Source of the DNA: Phytoseiulus persimilis
Lineage: Eukaryota; Arthropoda; Arachnida; Mesostigmata; Phytoseiidae
Length of the DNA stretch: 64,000 bases
Assembly: GCA_037576195.1 (NCBI GenBank)
Contig: CM075101.1
Span: 35,960,001 to 36,024,000 of the forward strand
Direction: 5' to 3'
The notes beneath the pieces are model-generated. The model was not told the origin of the DNA. It did not search any database and was given only the letters and a program-made list of their open reading frames with translations. How positions within the stretch are numbered: position 1 is the stretch's first letter; each line of letters starts with the position of its first letter. Below, piece by piece: positions 1 through 12,512 of the stretch. Both the position numbers and the translations under genes were made by a program.

Positions 1-1239
1 GGGGAGGGGGGACTACAGGCGACCGATCAGACAGCCAGCCAACCAAACATACGGACGGACGGATGGATGGACAGACAGACCCCAGAAGACGACAACTTCT
101 CGCTCCGCGATGAGGAAGTCCCGCAAAAACAAGACAGGCAGACATGCTGCACGCGACGGCTCGGGTCACTGGCTGAGCCGAAGTCCCCCACCAGCCTCCC
201 AACTTCAAAAACCTCGCTCGTCTCGCACTCTGTCTCTGAAACCCCCTCAAAAAGATATTTCTAGAGCTAACAGGCTGGCGAGTGGGAGTAACCGATGAGC
301 GGTCGTCTGTCTCGTTTGTTGTTTTCTCCCGACTTGTCATGATGAGCCGACGCTGCTAGTTCGCGTCATCGATATTCGGAGCACGCTCGGACTTTGCATC
401 GAGCGAACGAGCTCCTGGCACTGTGGGCGAAACAACTCTCGCCGATCGGGTAACGGTTGCGAGGCATCCCCTCAGTTTCCTGTTACAGATAACGATTTTA
501 TGACGGGACAGCTCCACTTGAACGCAGAACCGTCGCCGATTCCTCGGATTCCATTCATCTCGGTGAACGTTCTGGGCTGTCGAGACGGATTTCGCTATCT
601 CATCCATTGACAGTTGCTGCTGTTCACAAGCCATTCAGGGTGGCTTGCACGATTAGCAGCGCTGAGGTGTTTCTCGTACAGGAGAGTTGTCCGAACGAAT
701 GGATGAATTCGCGGTGAAATCATATGCGTCGCGGGCGACGCCGGACAGTGCCGCCATCGGTTCGGAGCGTGCACGAATGCATGCGGAAAGTGCCTCGCAG
801 AGCGGCTCTTCCCAGATGGTGGGACAGGAAAGCGACGGACACTGAGTGCGTGCACCGGTGTCAGTCCACCGGTGGCAGCAGTGGTACGAGAGTTCAACAA
901 CACCGCAACCGGCACCAGTCCCTACACCAGCTCCGACAGGCAGAGAGCATCCGAACTTTCTTCTTCAGCATCTGGCGACCGGCAGAGGTTCTTGATCGCT
1001 GACCAGGAAGGCGGTCCGCGTGAGTCGTGCGCGAGCCCTGGCTCCAGGCCCAGAGAGTTTGTTCCTTGAACGAGACATTGCCTCGAAAATTACCTACTGG
1101 AGGCTGAGCGTGTCGATTAGTAAGCACCTAGGAGCTCCTAGGTGCCACCAGCCCATTGTAAATTTTTCGAAAGTGAACGCAGGGCTCCCACGGTGGGACC
1201 TGACGAGAGCGCTCGTGGGACTCCGGCCTGGCCGATCCC
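1..1239. other. No gene recognised
   Basis: Several short overlapping open frames occur on both strands, but none resembles a known family or has a convincing exon structure. The stretch begins with purine-rich and GAC/GAT-rich simple sequence (about 48-80). It lies just upstream of the promoter candidate at 1,240. Confidence 0.4.
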
Positions 1240-1275
1240 GTATTAAGAACCCGGTCCTGTCGGGGTCGCTCAGTC
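1240..1275 (+). promoter_or_regulatory. TATA + initiator core promoter candidate
   Basis: A TATA-like GTATTAAG at 1,240-1,247 is followed at the canonical distance by the arthropod initiator TCAGTC, with the predicted +1 A at 1,272. That is about 31 bp after the start of the TATA box. The pairing and spacing are what is seen; the arthropod TCAGT initiator is established knowledge. No coding exon is obvious directly downstream, so the transcript would have a long 5' UTR or a large first intron, or be non-coding. Confidence 0.5.
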
Positions 1276-4200
1276 TAGTCTGAATGCGGAAGTAGTGAGC
1301 GAACGAATGAATGTATGTGTGCTTAAAAGTGAAATCGACAATCTGCCCATCGGTGTTTATGATGACGACAGGCCGAGAAGTCGGTGACCGTTTGAAACCC
1401 CACCGAGTACCGTAGCGAGCAAGAATGGCCAACGGTACCTCAAGCTGGCACGCGCGTCGAACCCGAGTGGTTGTTCGTTGGACAGCGGCGAAAAAAAAAA
1501 TGAAGTACCGATGGCATGTGAAGATCGGAGAATCACAATCAGATACTCGAGTGGACATACAGCTTACTTCCGTTACGTTCCTTCGCCGACTATCTGCGCG
1601 ACCCATCAGCGAACGTTCGAACGACGAGTCGAACCGGAGGCAGTCGCGAGAGTCCTCACTTTCTCTGTGGCACTTCTCTTTGCTGCAGGGAACTCGATAC
1701 CCAGAATCTTGAGAAATTTCGACGCCTTCACGGAATCGTGGCTGGCGGAGCCGATTGTGTTTTTCACCGAGTGCGTGGAAACCGTTGAGACAACCGAGTG
1801 GTTCCACTCTGGATGACATCGGTATTTGAAAAATGGAAGCAAGCCGTAAAATCTCGCACGTAGAGCCATCCGATGGATGACCTCGTCTGATCTTCGAATT
1901 CTCTGGAACGAGTGTGTGAGCATCGAACAAAACACAATAAAAAGAGGCTGCCTGTTCGCGTGCCTGCTAGCCTGTTCGTGCGGCTGACTTCTCGGGTACT
2001 TGATTCCGATTCTTGGCAGGATGGCATCGTCGGCAATAATATTCAGAGGAAGCGACATTGGAGAGTTTCCAGGTGGCTTCCTCTCGGAGTCGGTAACGTA
2101 TATTATGCTTTGGCTCTGTTTAATCGCACCATGTTCTACACAGGCTTCTTCGACCGACCACGATTCTGATCACCGTGCTCCTCGCACGAAGAATGGCGCT
2201 CGAGACCCATTCGAGACATGGATCTCCAGGAAACCGGAGAGGAATTGCGAGGGGGGACATGGGCACCATCATCATCACGCCTTATCGAATCTTCCAGGGG
2301 AGAATGGGTCACGTGAACACGCCAGCTCTCGTGGCGGCGTCGGAGGCGTCCGTCACCGATCTGTGCAACCACAAATCCATAGATTTCTGTCGATGTCTCA
2401 AGCGTCAATTTCCAGACTCCGTGAGAACAGATCGCGACCCCGTGGAGGAACTCTGGGCAATAAGTTTCGTATGCTCTTGGCGGCCGACGATAGTTTGTCG
2501 TGGCTGGAGATTCCGCTCCTACGTTGACGATGGGAGTCCGAGGGCGAGGAAGAAATTCGAGTCAGCCCAACGGCAGTAGCACGGGCAGATGTTACAACGA
2601 CTGAATGCGAATGCATGTTGAGCCGTCTACCGCTCGAACGGCTGACTCCTTGGGTGGACTTCGGCCTCCCTCGTTGGTTCGTTCACAGGCCGTCGACGCA
2701 TCGTTTCAGAAGCCCAAGGCTTCGCTTCTGTGGACGGAGCAAGGTTTCAGCGACATTGACATTGGCTCCGAATTACGCAACGAAGATACGGCACCGTTTC
2801 CGGCTGTGGCGGAAACTCAAAGTCACCAAAGATGAATCTGGAAGCCCACCGTTTGCGCCGCTCGTCGTGAATCTTGTTTTCGTTCCGTTGACTACTGGGA
2901 CGGAGCGTATTGATAACGGACTCTATCATTTCGGCGAGGCTGCCCGATTCAGTTCCGTTCGGTTCGTCGGCCTCGTCGCGTCCCGTTCCGGAGATTTTTC
3001 CCGGGACATCCCGCCCGGCTCGTTCTCCGAGAATCGCTCGGCTCCTGTCCGTCCTCCACGCCTGAACCTCAACGAGGCCGGCCGGCCAGCCGACCTCGCA
3101 CGGAGGAAAATGAGACGAATTTTGTCGTCATCATCGCCCTTCCTGCGGCATCTCTAGCTGCTGTTCATATAAGCGATGCGCTCGCTCGGCTGGTGCTCCG
3201 GCACGAAATCCAAGGACGTCATCGTATGACTCGCCCTCGACAACTCAACGAGCGAGGGGGCTACGAACCAGCGAGTGAGTCAGCCTTGAAGCCGAAAGTG
3301 AGTGCCAACGGTCTCACTTAGCCTTCAATCCTCCGCCGTTCGTACGTAGCTGCTGGGATGAATAAAACCGTCGCGGCAAAAACATTCGCTTGCTCGGCTA
3401 GCTTGGCCGATCAAACAGAGGACGCTTCGCTTCGTCTGGTTTATTTATGTCTGCCTCAACCAACGACTGGAAGACCCAGACGAGTCAGACCAACCGAAGA
3501 CCACCACACTGAAGGTTGCCTTCAGGTTGCCGCCGTCGCCATGGCAGTTTGGGTGACGTCACAGGCCGTCGTCCGAGTTCGAGGTCCAACTCGCTGTTTG
3601 AGTCGATAGTGCGCTCGCTCATTCGTTAGAGCTGAGTCAACTCTTCTCACTTGCCCTAGATCGGAACGCGGCGCCGTGCAAGGAACCCGAATGTCGGACC
3701 AACGTTTCATGTCGGTTAGCTTCCATCAGCTGACAACGTCGATCGGGATATTGGAGCGATTTCGCGTGAAACAGGATACATGCACACGCGTCCTCATCCG
3801 CGGATGAGGCTTCCACGTCAGGGGCGAGCAGGACCTGCAGACGCCCGACGAAATTTCCAGCGCAGCGCATACCGTTCAGATCCGTTCCCGATTGAAGACC
3901 GTCGGCATGGCGATCGATGGGCCTGTCGGTCACCGCTGAGCCTGGTAGCCCTACAAGGCTGGCAATGACCGCCAATCGGCCGTGCGCTGTCCCTCCCGGA
4001 CACGCGGGTCGAGTCCACTTCAACGAAAAGTGCCCAGATGCGGGGCACGACTACTACCAAGCATCAGGAGGGACGATCCAAACTGCTACTGGTGCGCTTT
4101 GATGCCCGAACTCAATCGTCCTTATTTTTAACGGAAATTCCCGTGGGGTCCGCCACCGGAAAATTGGGTGCGGAAGGGGACAGATCAGGGTTTTCAATTC

Positions 4201-6048
4201 CAGAATCCGGAGATGAACTGGATTCCAGCTTCCGGTATCGATCCTGCCTCCTCGATCTGGATCGATCCAGGCAAAAAAAAAAATCCCAACCGAGTTCATA
4301 TTCGATATCGCCTCTTTGCCATCATGGAGGAAAGACGAATAATAATCGGAACCTTTTTTCTCTCTGCCGGAACTGATGCATGCCAGCCGCACCGCCGTCG
4401 GAGAGTAAGGTTTTCTGGCTGCAGTTGGTCGGTCGGTCGGTCTGTCTTTCATAATGCTGCTAGCGATAGCGATGCGGCCCATGGTGGCTGCGGCCGTTGC
4501 CTGAACAAGAGGCGTTCAACGTTGGGTGGTGGCGTAGCTGTTGGCGCGCAGAGAAGCAATGCCAAGTTCAGGGCCTCCAAGGGGCCCCTCCGTTTCGCTC
4601 ACTACCCCAGATTTCAAGGGCATCGTTTAGCCGCACGCGGCGTTCGCTGAAAACTGAGGCAAACTCAGCATTGCTTAGGTTCACCCCTGATTTCGTGCCG
4701 TGAATTTCCTGCTCGATGGGAGATCACGGAACGACAGAGTGATTCCAATCGGGTTTGAGGCAGGGAATCTCAATTCTTCGAACGAGACAAGGTTGTCATG
4801 GGTTGAGCTGAGTTGCTCCGAATCTGCCCTCGAGCTGCTCAGGGGCATTTCACTTGTCACGTCAAGCGACGGACCTTAGCATGGAAATAATTGGCAATAT
4901 ACGTTCAGGTTTAGACGCGTCCTGCCGAATGAGCCTGTGATGAATGTTGAGTTTCATGTTGAACGACGAGAGAAACGTTCCTTCTGCTCCTGACTTATCG
5001 GGCATCGTCGTGGCCTTGGCGTCGGATGCGGGTCCGTTGCCCTTCCAAATGCCCCGAATGTCGTTCACCCGCCACCGGGGCATCCGTCCAATGCGGCGAA
5101 GCGTCGTCCACATATCTCATTTTAAAAACACGTGTTTGTGTCCTGATCGAGCACTCGGAGCACCGGGATGGGAGACCCTGGAGGAGAGGTTACTTTGATT
5201 ACTTGTGGTTACTCAGGTGTTTCTATTGATGCTCCCCAGCTGATCGAAAGCTCGATGGAATGCTTGAGCGGGAAGCTTCCGACCGAAGCTCGCTAAAATT
5301 CTTTTGGATCTCCGGGCTTCCCTCGCAACGAGCGCCGGATCGTTGGAAGCTGCTGCGGCTTTCCCCCGACCCCACGCGAGTTTTTTTTTCTCTAAACCGG
5401 CATCACATCGATAGAATTACGTATCCTCCATGTGAGATGACGTCACCACACTGAGCAAGGGCTCAGTTCGGTTCGAAGATCGGCTTAACGAGCCTTCCCT
5501 ACGAAAGGAAGGGGTCTCTGTCCGTTCTTAAACTGCCTCTTTCTTTCTCTCTCCGTCAGGGCCAAGGACGGCAATGAAGCGATCAACTATGGGGGCAACG
5601 AACACTCATTCGCTAACATACCCACTCACGGACTCAATCAAACACCAAAGCCTTCCCAACACCGGCCCAACGGACTTTCTAGATTCGTTCACACCGAGTC
5701 AACCTAGTTAGGGTTCAATGCTTTGAGATGGATGTTTCGCCGTGGCGCGCTAAAGCCGTCCAGGTCTCCAGAAAGAACAGTGAGCCGAATCACTGGAAAA
5801 GTCACGGAGGTCGATTCGTTCCCGAGACCGGGGTCCTGGAAACCGCTGGGAATCTCCTGCTCCCCCGAAGCCTTTACCTCCGTCCATTTAGTTCAACTCT
5901 CTCGGATAGGTATGCGAGGAGTGAATTTTGGATGTGGAAGCGAACAGCGCGAAGTCGCTCAGGGCTTTCACCTGCCAGCCAGCGAGTTGGAGAACCGGGC
6001 GAGCAAACGATTTGATAATACTCGCGTCTGCCTGCTGGCCCACTGCCG

Positions 6049-6065
6049 TCAGTCAGTCAGTCAGT
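6049..6065. repeat. (GTCA)n microsatellite
   Basis: Four uninterrupted GTCA units and one further base, followed by GTGAGTC. Simple sequence with no coding frame. Confidence 0.75.
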
Positions 6066-7514
6066 GAGTCGCTTCAGTCGGTCGGTCTGTTGCTTGCTTC
6101 GGTCGAGACGGCAGACTCCGCGACGGCGGGAGCGATGTTCGTTGCTTGCTTTGGCGTTGTTGCTCTGGACAGATCGCTCCGCAGATGAGAAACAGCGAGC
6201 GGAGGGCACATTGCCCTAAAGAGTGAATGCCCTACAGAGCGCCATCCGAGTGAACCGACAACGCGGCCGACGCCGGCCGCGATGTTCGGCAAGGAGCGTT
6301 TCAGGCGTCCCAGCGCCCCGGTTTCCGTCGAGCTGGTTGGTGCCCGGTATCCACCTGACCGGTGCTGAGTGCCGCGGTGAGTCTTCCGACAGGTTTGGAT
6401 CGCGAAACCGAACAACAACTTTTCACGTTCGTCTGTGGGTCGCGTTGGCAGGGCACGAACACTAACAGAGGGCAACGACTGGGGCGCCGGCACAGGCGAA
6501 CGCTTGCCTATGGGAACGTTCGCTCCGATTACCAACACAGTCGGCTTTACCAGAAAACTATCTCCTCGCCGGTCAGCACAACGAACCGTAGTTACGAAGC
6601 TCAGCCGAATATTCGCAACAGTTCAAGCTCTACGCGTCGAACCACCGCGATCCGATCGAGCTGAGTGCGATTCCGCCGACCATGGTTGTCCTTCGGGAAC
6701 AAGCCGAGCTCAACTCCTGAACGAGGGATTCGATCCGAGAAAATCCGTGGTCTCCCTTCCCGATCGACTCAACTCAAAGAGTCAGCGGGCTCGATAAGTC
6801 GGCGTCACTTCGAAAATTCAGGATTTCATCGTTCATCGTTGATGAGAGTATCATCGATGGAGCACCGCATCGATGTCGAGTACGCGGGGTTGCGTTCTGC
6901 TGCGTTTTCCAACTATGTCGTCGCCCCCTGTGTTACAGCCTAGACGACGGAGATTCGTGTTACGAGCTCGTCTACGTCGTAGGCAGCGTTCCGGAACGAA
7001 TTGTCAACGGCGATCCGAACCACTGACGGTGAGAATCGACTCGGGGCCGGGGTGATCCTCGACCAGAATCCAGTCTTCTAGCCCATACGAGGTCGACTAC
7101 CAGGAACTCATCAGGCGTGGCCTCCTTACGACGTCACAGGACTCCCGTTTCCGAAAAGATTGCTTGCTCGCATCCTCATGCAGAACTCTGGATGTGGGTC
7201 ATCGAATCAATTGTATCAAGTTCATAATTATAGGATGTTGATCATTCATTGAACTGCTGGAGTCTGGATCGACATGTCGCAGTATAGCTGCGCGAGTTAC
7301 TCTGTCAGCGCTCATGCGAGCTGACTTTCGGATCGAATCCTGGCGGCTGGGGCGTTTGCGAGAGTACCGAACGGGATTCAGCCCGCAATTTTCCATGAAC
7401 CGGTTGTGAGCTGTTCCGGTCGAGAATGTCTGTTTCGAGTTCGTTTCTAATCTTTCCAATGGAACGTGGCGATACTATCGTCTACCATCGATCGCTTGTG
7501 AAATCACTCGCGCA

Positions 7515-7530
7515 GATGATGATGATGATG
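7515..7530. repeat. (GAT)n microsatellite
   Basis: Five GAT units in tandem, flanked by GCGCA and GCGCC. Simple sequence. Confidence 0.7.
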
Positions 7531-9278
7531 CGCCCTACAATACTGAAAGAGTTGCGAGCACTTGTTGTTTTCGAGAAAAGCACCAGTCGTTGAACCAGGG
7601 GTCTTTGCCCAGCCCGTAAGCTCTGTTTAGGCATTACCTTGAACTCCTAGAGCGGCTCACATGCTTTGGGCTATATTGAGAGCAGCAGATTCCATCTACC
7701 TACGGACCACTAGAGACCGGAGAGACTCTCCAGCGATATGAGATATCCTCTCGTCTGTCGTGCTCTAAAGCCATCGCTCGCGTTTTATCATTCGAGCTTC
7801 CCGCCTTCCGATCGGTGAGGTAGGTCTGAGAGGAACACCTCCGCACAGGATTCATCTGATCCGAGAACCCGGGCTTGAACCCATGCTTTGGCCTCCTGAC
7901 GAGTTCGCTCGCCGAAGTTGCCGTTCCTGTGCGGCACAACTCCGCTCTGACTTCACCTACTATGGATCTTCCCGTTAGACGCTCGCTGTCGACCGTGGCC
8001 GAGACCCCGTGGCAATGGAAGGCTTCCTTTCATCGCGGGGCCGATGCGTCGCTGTTGCCGCGCATCAGAAAGCGCCCTGGCGGCCGCTGGCAGAATCCGG
8101 CGGAAGGTTGTCGCCCCTACAGAGAAATGACCGGAGTTGTTTACGCTGAAGCCGAAGTGGGCCGAAGACCCGGCGACTTGTTTTTTTGGGCCACTTCAGG
8201 GGCATTGGCACCGGCGTCAGTCACGATGACTCACATTTGTTTAAACTCCACGAGCGGCGAGAATCACCCACAGCCGACAATGTTCGAGTGAAATGAGTGA
8301 GAACACATGACACGAATTCATCCAGAGCCCGAGCGGGAGGAAATCCGCGATAGCTTCATCACGTATTCCGGAACTCGTCGAGACCGCCTTCGTTCCTCTC
8401 AAGCTTCTAAATCGAGCCAACCTGGAGCTCCATGATGTCTCGTTCAATCATCATGACATCTGTTCCTTCAAAGAACCTCAAGAGGGAGGAACATTGTGCG
8501 ACGGAACCTTTCCGCGCGGTCCGTCGAGCTTTCAGGGCGTTCGAGGACTGGTAGTACCGTAATTCTAGTGTCCTAGAACAGATGAGTCACGATGAGAGCC
8601 CGGGAATCTTTTGTTGGAGCTCGAAAGAGTAAGGCGGGACCTTGAGCGCGTTCTCTATCGAAAAATTTGACCCGTTCGATATCTCCCGACGGGATAAGAG
8701 CTGGACAACTCGAAGGAAGCCGCTCTCTGGCGCGGAATCTGTCTTCCATTACAGTCATCTGTGACGTTGGCACTGCGGTGATCGACCTTTCCCTGGTTTC
8801 CCTGATTCCACAGAAAGGTTCTGCTTAATGGTGTAGCCTCAATGATCCCGTGTCTTATCAGGCCCAACCTTCCCGAGCACTCGAATTCTCCGCTCAGTAT
8901 CACTCATAATCGGTCTCCTTGTGTCCAGAGCTGTTTCCGACTGCTGAAACGAGCGCTCTCGCTTCCATTGACGCACCGAGAAGGAATCAAAGTCCACTCG
9001 GGCTCAGCATGGCATATCACTGCTGCGGCTCAGTCTCGAAAAGCGTTTGTTCGAATAACCTATCATCAGGTTGGATTGAGCACGCAATCTACCCCAATCG
9101 CTGAGCTAACATCCTCACGTGTGACCTTGGCTGACAACGCGTACACTCTCATGCGATCACTTGATTCGGAATTACTCTCCACTCTCATTCGGAGTTGAAC
9201 AACATACGGGAGAACGCGCTCAGAGCACCAAGGGAATCCTGCGTTTCTCTTGCCCTATTCGCCAGGACCGATTGCGCA

Positions 9279-9300
9279 GACGACGACGACGACGACGACT
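9279..9300. repeat. (GAC)n microsatellite
   Basis: About seven tandem ACG/GAC units. They create Arg- or Val-rich low-complexity stretches in the overlapping open frames, which is one reason those frames are not called as genes. Confidence 0.75.
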
Positions 9301-9705
9301 GATTCTACCGGGCCTCCCCGATGTCGGCGATCATAGTCCCGAGCCCTTGAAAATGTTTCGGAGAGCAGAAATTCGAGAAGCTTCGAGAAATCTTCCTCTT
9401 TCGGAAGAAACAGCGCGGCGAACGCCGGTCTGTGGATCGCCTCTTCCGAGCACTGAGGGAATCGAACGCACAGAACCGGCAGCGCCATCTAAGGGGCAAA
9501 CTCGCAACTGTGGGTTTCTGTGTTGTTGTGCGCCAAAGGTCGGCGCACTCGCGCGCGTACGCGGAAACGACTCAGCGGTCGAAAACAAAAAACTCGGGCC
9601 CTCGTGATGACATTGGGTCTGCATGTTGCCCAATGATCCCCTCATCGGCGATGAGTCTTTCCGACAACTAAGCATGCACGAGAGATTTAAGAGTTCTGGA
9701 ACCCA

Positions 9706-9724
9706 GTGACCGACCGACCGACCG
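9706..9724. repeat. (GACC)n microsatellite
   Basis: Four tandem GACC units. No coding meaning is apparent. Confidence 0.65.
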
Positions 9725-12472
9725 AATGATTGGAGAATCTCGCGGTCAGAGTTGACATATGGCCGACTCGGCTAGAGAAACAGCGGCCGGTCGGAGCCCC
9801 CAGACAGCAGTGAGGTTGACCTCGAGCGGGAGATTGAAGCGATGCGTGGAAAATCAGACCACACAATGTCCTTCACGTTCGTCCTCAAAACGTTTGTCCG
9901 AATGGACGGTTGGCTCTACCTATACTTCATATGTTCTCCCCACCCCTCCCCCCAAAGAAATCCATCGGAGTTCTCCCTCGGCCCCGTCCCTCGAATGCCT
10001 TCAACCGCAAGTCCTACGGTCGGAGGACCTCTGGGAAGCGAGGAAAGTCTCTTCCGTGGGTGAATCCTTGGCGGACGGATAGTTTTCAGGAGTCACACGA
10101 CCTCAAGATAAGTCTGGGAAGGAGTTCAGAGATTTCGTTCGTCGGAACCAGGACGACGGACTCATAGTGACTGGAGCAAGCTGTGCGTACTCCTTGCGCT
10201 CCTCAGCTGCGGGCTGGCCATGCTCCTCTCGCGATCGAGTAGGTGAGAGACAAGGGATCGCTCACGAGGCTGGGATGACGGGAAGCTCGCTCAACATTTG
10301 AGGAGCAGCCCGCTCGCGGTGTTTGTAGTTCCCGTTTTACAGCAAATGCTCTGCCCTATAAACACAGGGCACCATGGGAAGAATTATTCTCGCTTAGCGT
10401 AGCTCTAGCCGAAAAAGGAGACCAGGGGCCTCCGATAAGAATGGTCGTCTTATTCTTAACATCCTCTACTTTCCGGGGAGCCAGCTAACCATCGAAGCAG
10501 CGAGCGCACTCGGTAGCCAGCTAGGTAGGCTGCCTCCTTGCTCACTTGGTTAGGTTAGACACTGCGGACGCTCTCCACCGGCCCTATCGTTCGCTATTAG
10601 GTCCAACATTCTCGAATGGTGCCTCCGGGCGAGCTGGTCATTGCCCGGGAGCATAGCTAAGAGGAAACTCTTGAGGGCTCAATGACCGATACGGTTCCCT
10701 CCCTCGTCTTGGACGAAAGCATTCCCAGTGAGCTGAAAAGTCGATTCCGCTTGGGGGTGGGAACTCGACGACGAACCTCCTGGAGGAGCGCGGATCTGCA
10801 ACGGCATTTGTCCAGACCCCCATCAGCCGAGGCTGGATGTTTGGGCGCGTCCAAGAGGGGCGCGTCGAGTCAACTCGGTTCTCGCGGAACAACGTCGAAC
10901 GAGCACACTGTCGACTCGATTGGGAACTCGACTCAGCTTCGAGCATGGAGAGCACCGCCGAGTAATGAATTGATAATAAAAAACACACGTTCTCACACTG
11001 GATTTCCGGCCCATGTTGGAACTGGGCTCCCCCTCGAGCTCGGAGCCCCCAAAGGGTTCATTCGCTGGGCGGAGCGTAAAAGTCGCTGATAATTTCTTCC
11101 TGTTGCAGACCGACGAATGAAGACCAGGCACCGGCGAACTCTTTGTGCGCCTCCCTGGACCGATGAGTTATGAAATCACATCAATTTCACTCTGTCATCC
11201 TGGTGAATCTCTTTACCTGGAACCGGGGGGAGAAACCGGGGGACGTTGTCAGCCTACTGTCCGACTTCGATTCGTACACATTGTGTCTCATAAAAATCCC
11301 GCCGGGGACCTGTTCTCTCCGCGAAGACCTCGGAAGACTTCAGTCAAAATCCTTGATTAATCTCGTATGGTTGTTTCTCCATTCCCCGCGTGGAGCTGAG
11401 TGCTGGGACCCTGGAGCTCGAAGAGCGTCTCTAAGATTTTTTCTCGGTCGAGAACGGCATCTCTCTGGAGCTTGTGATGCGCGATGCAAACGATCCACCC
11501 AGATTCAGACCATAGCGCGAAGAGTCAGAAGTGAGCCGCGACGAAAAACTTCTAAAGAGATTACCATAATGATCGTTCGCCTGCTCGCTAACTCGGCTGC
11601 TTGCTCGCTCACTCGCCTCTCCCTCGATCTCGAAAGGGGTTCAGTTGAGCGGGTTCGTTCTCACAGGTGAGGAAGCACCGGGTCAACCCTTGCTCCGTAG
11701 GGCCTCAGAGCAAAGAAACAAACGTCCGTTCGCTAGGAGAAAACTCAAGACAAGGGGTGGAGATCGAGAATGAATGAATTGAGGCAGCAGCAAACGGATC
11801 GGCTCAAATCTCGGATTGAGACTCAACCTATTGCAGGCGCCAACTCTCACACCGATGCACTCGGCTTCATCATCGCACGCATGAGTCCCTTCCGAAATTT
11901 TCGAGCGAGTCTTATGAGCTAGTTCTCGCTCGGATTCAAGAAAGGGATATCTGCTTGTCTCTTTTTTCGGCTAAATGTCAAGCTTCCGCTCCCGGCTCTA
12001 TCGGCGTATTTTCCGTACAGGGACCCGAAGTCCCAAAGATGAGGAACCTCATCATCATCGTGGCCTAAGGGGGGGAGTTCCCTCCCAACATGGGGAACGG
12101 GGAGTTCCTCAGACGGGGGCTTCTTCGACAATAATTCCTGACGATTTCCTCTGGTACCGAGCCATTCTTGAATCAGTCCGATTCATCTCTTCGATCACTC
12201 AATGCATCATAGCGTGATGTAGCGACTCCTGGAACAAGGATGCAGAGTTCTCGACTCGAACCCGGTAGCAACCGCCTGTAGCTCCACCCGCGGACGGGGT
12301 CGGTTCACCTTGCGGCAGTTGTCTATGTGAACCTGCCAACATCATCTCCGCCAGCCCGCTCTCCTCGGTTCTCAACCCTTCGTGGGAACGAACCTGCACC
12401 TCCTGGCTTCGGCTGGATCTGAACCTCGAACCAGGAACCGTTACCCTTCCCAGCGATTACATAACAGTCTAA

Positions 12473-12512
12473 ACGACGACGACGACAACGCCACCAACGA
12501 CGACCACCACGA
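12473..12512. repeat. (ACG/ACC)n imperfect trinucleotide tract
   Basis: An imperfect run of ACG, ACA and ACC triplets over about 40 bp. The apparent open frames across it are compositional. Confidence 0.65.

Noticed and set aside
2000-2527. 175-codon plus-strand frame with a hydrophobic segment and a His run
   Set aside because: The hydrophobic part and the CATCAT run are short and the rest is Arg/Ser/Gly filler. No splice or start support and overlapping frames on the other strand.
10548-10558. GGTTAGGTTAG, like the arthropod telomere unit TTAGG
   Set aside because: Only two units; expected by chance and not a telomeric array.
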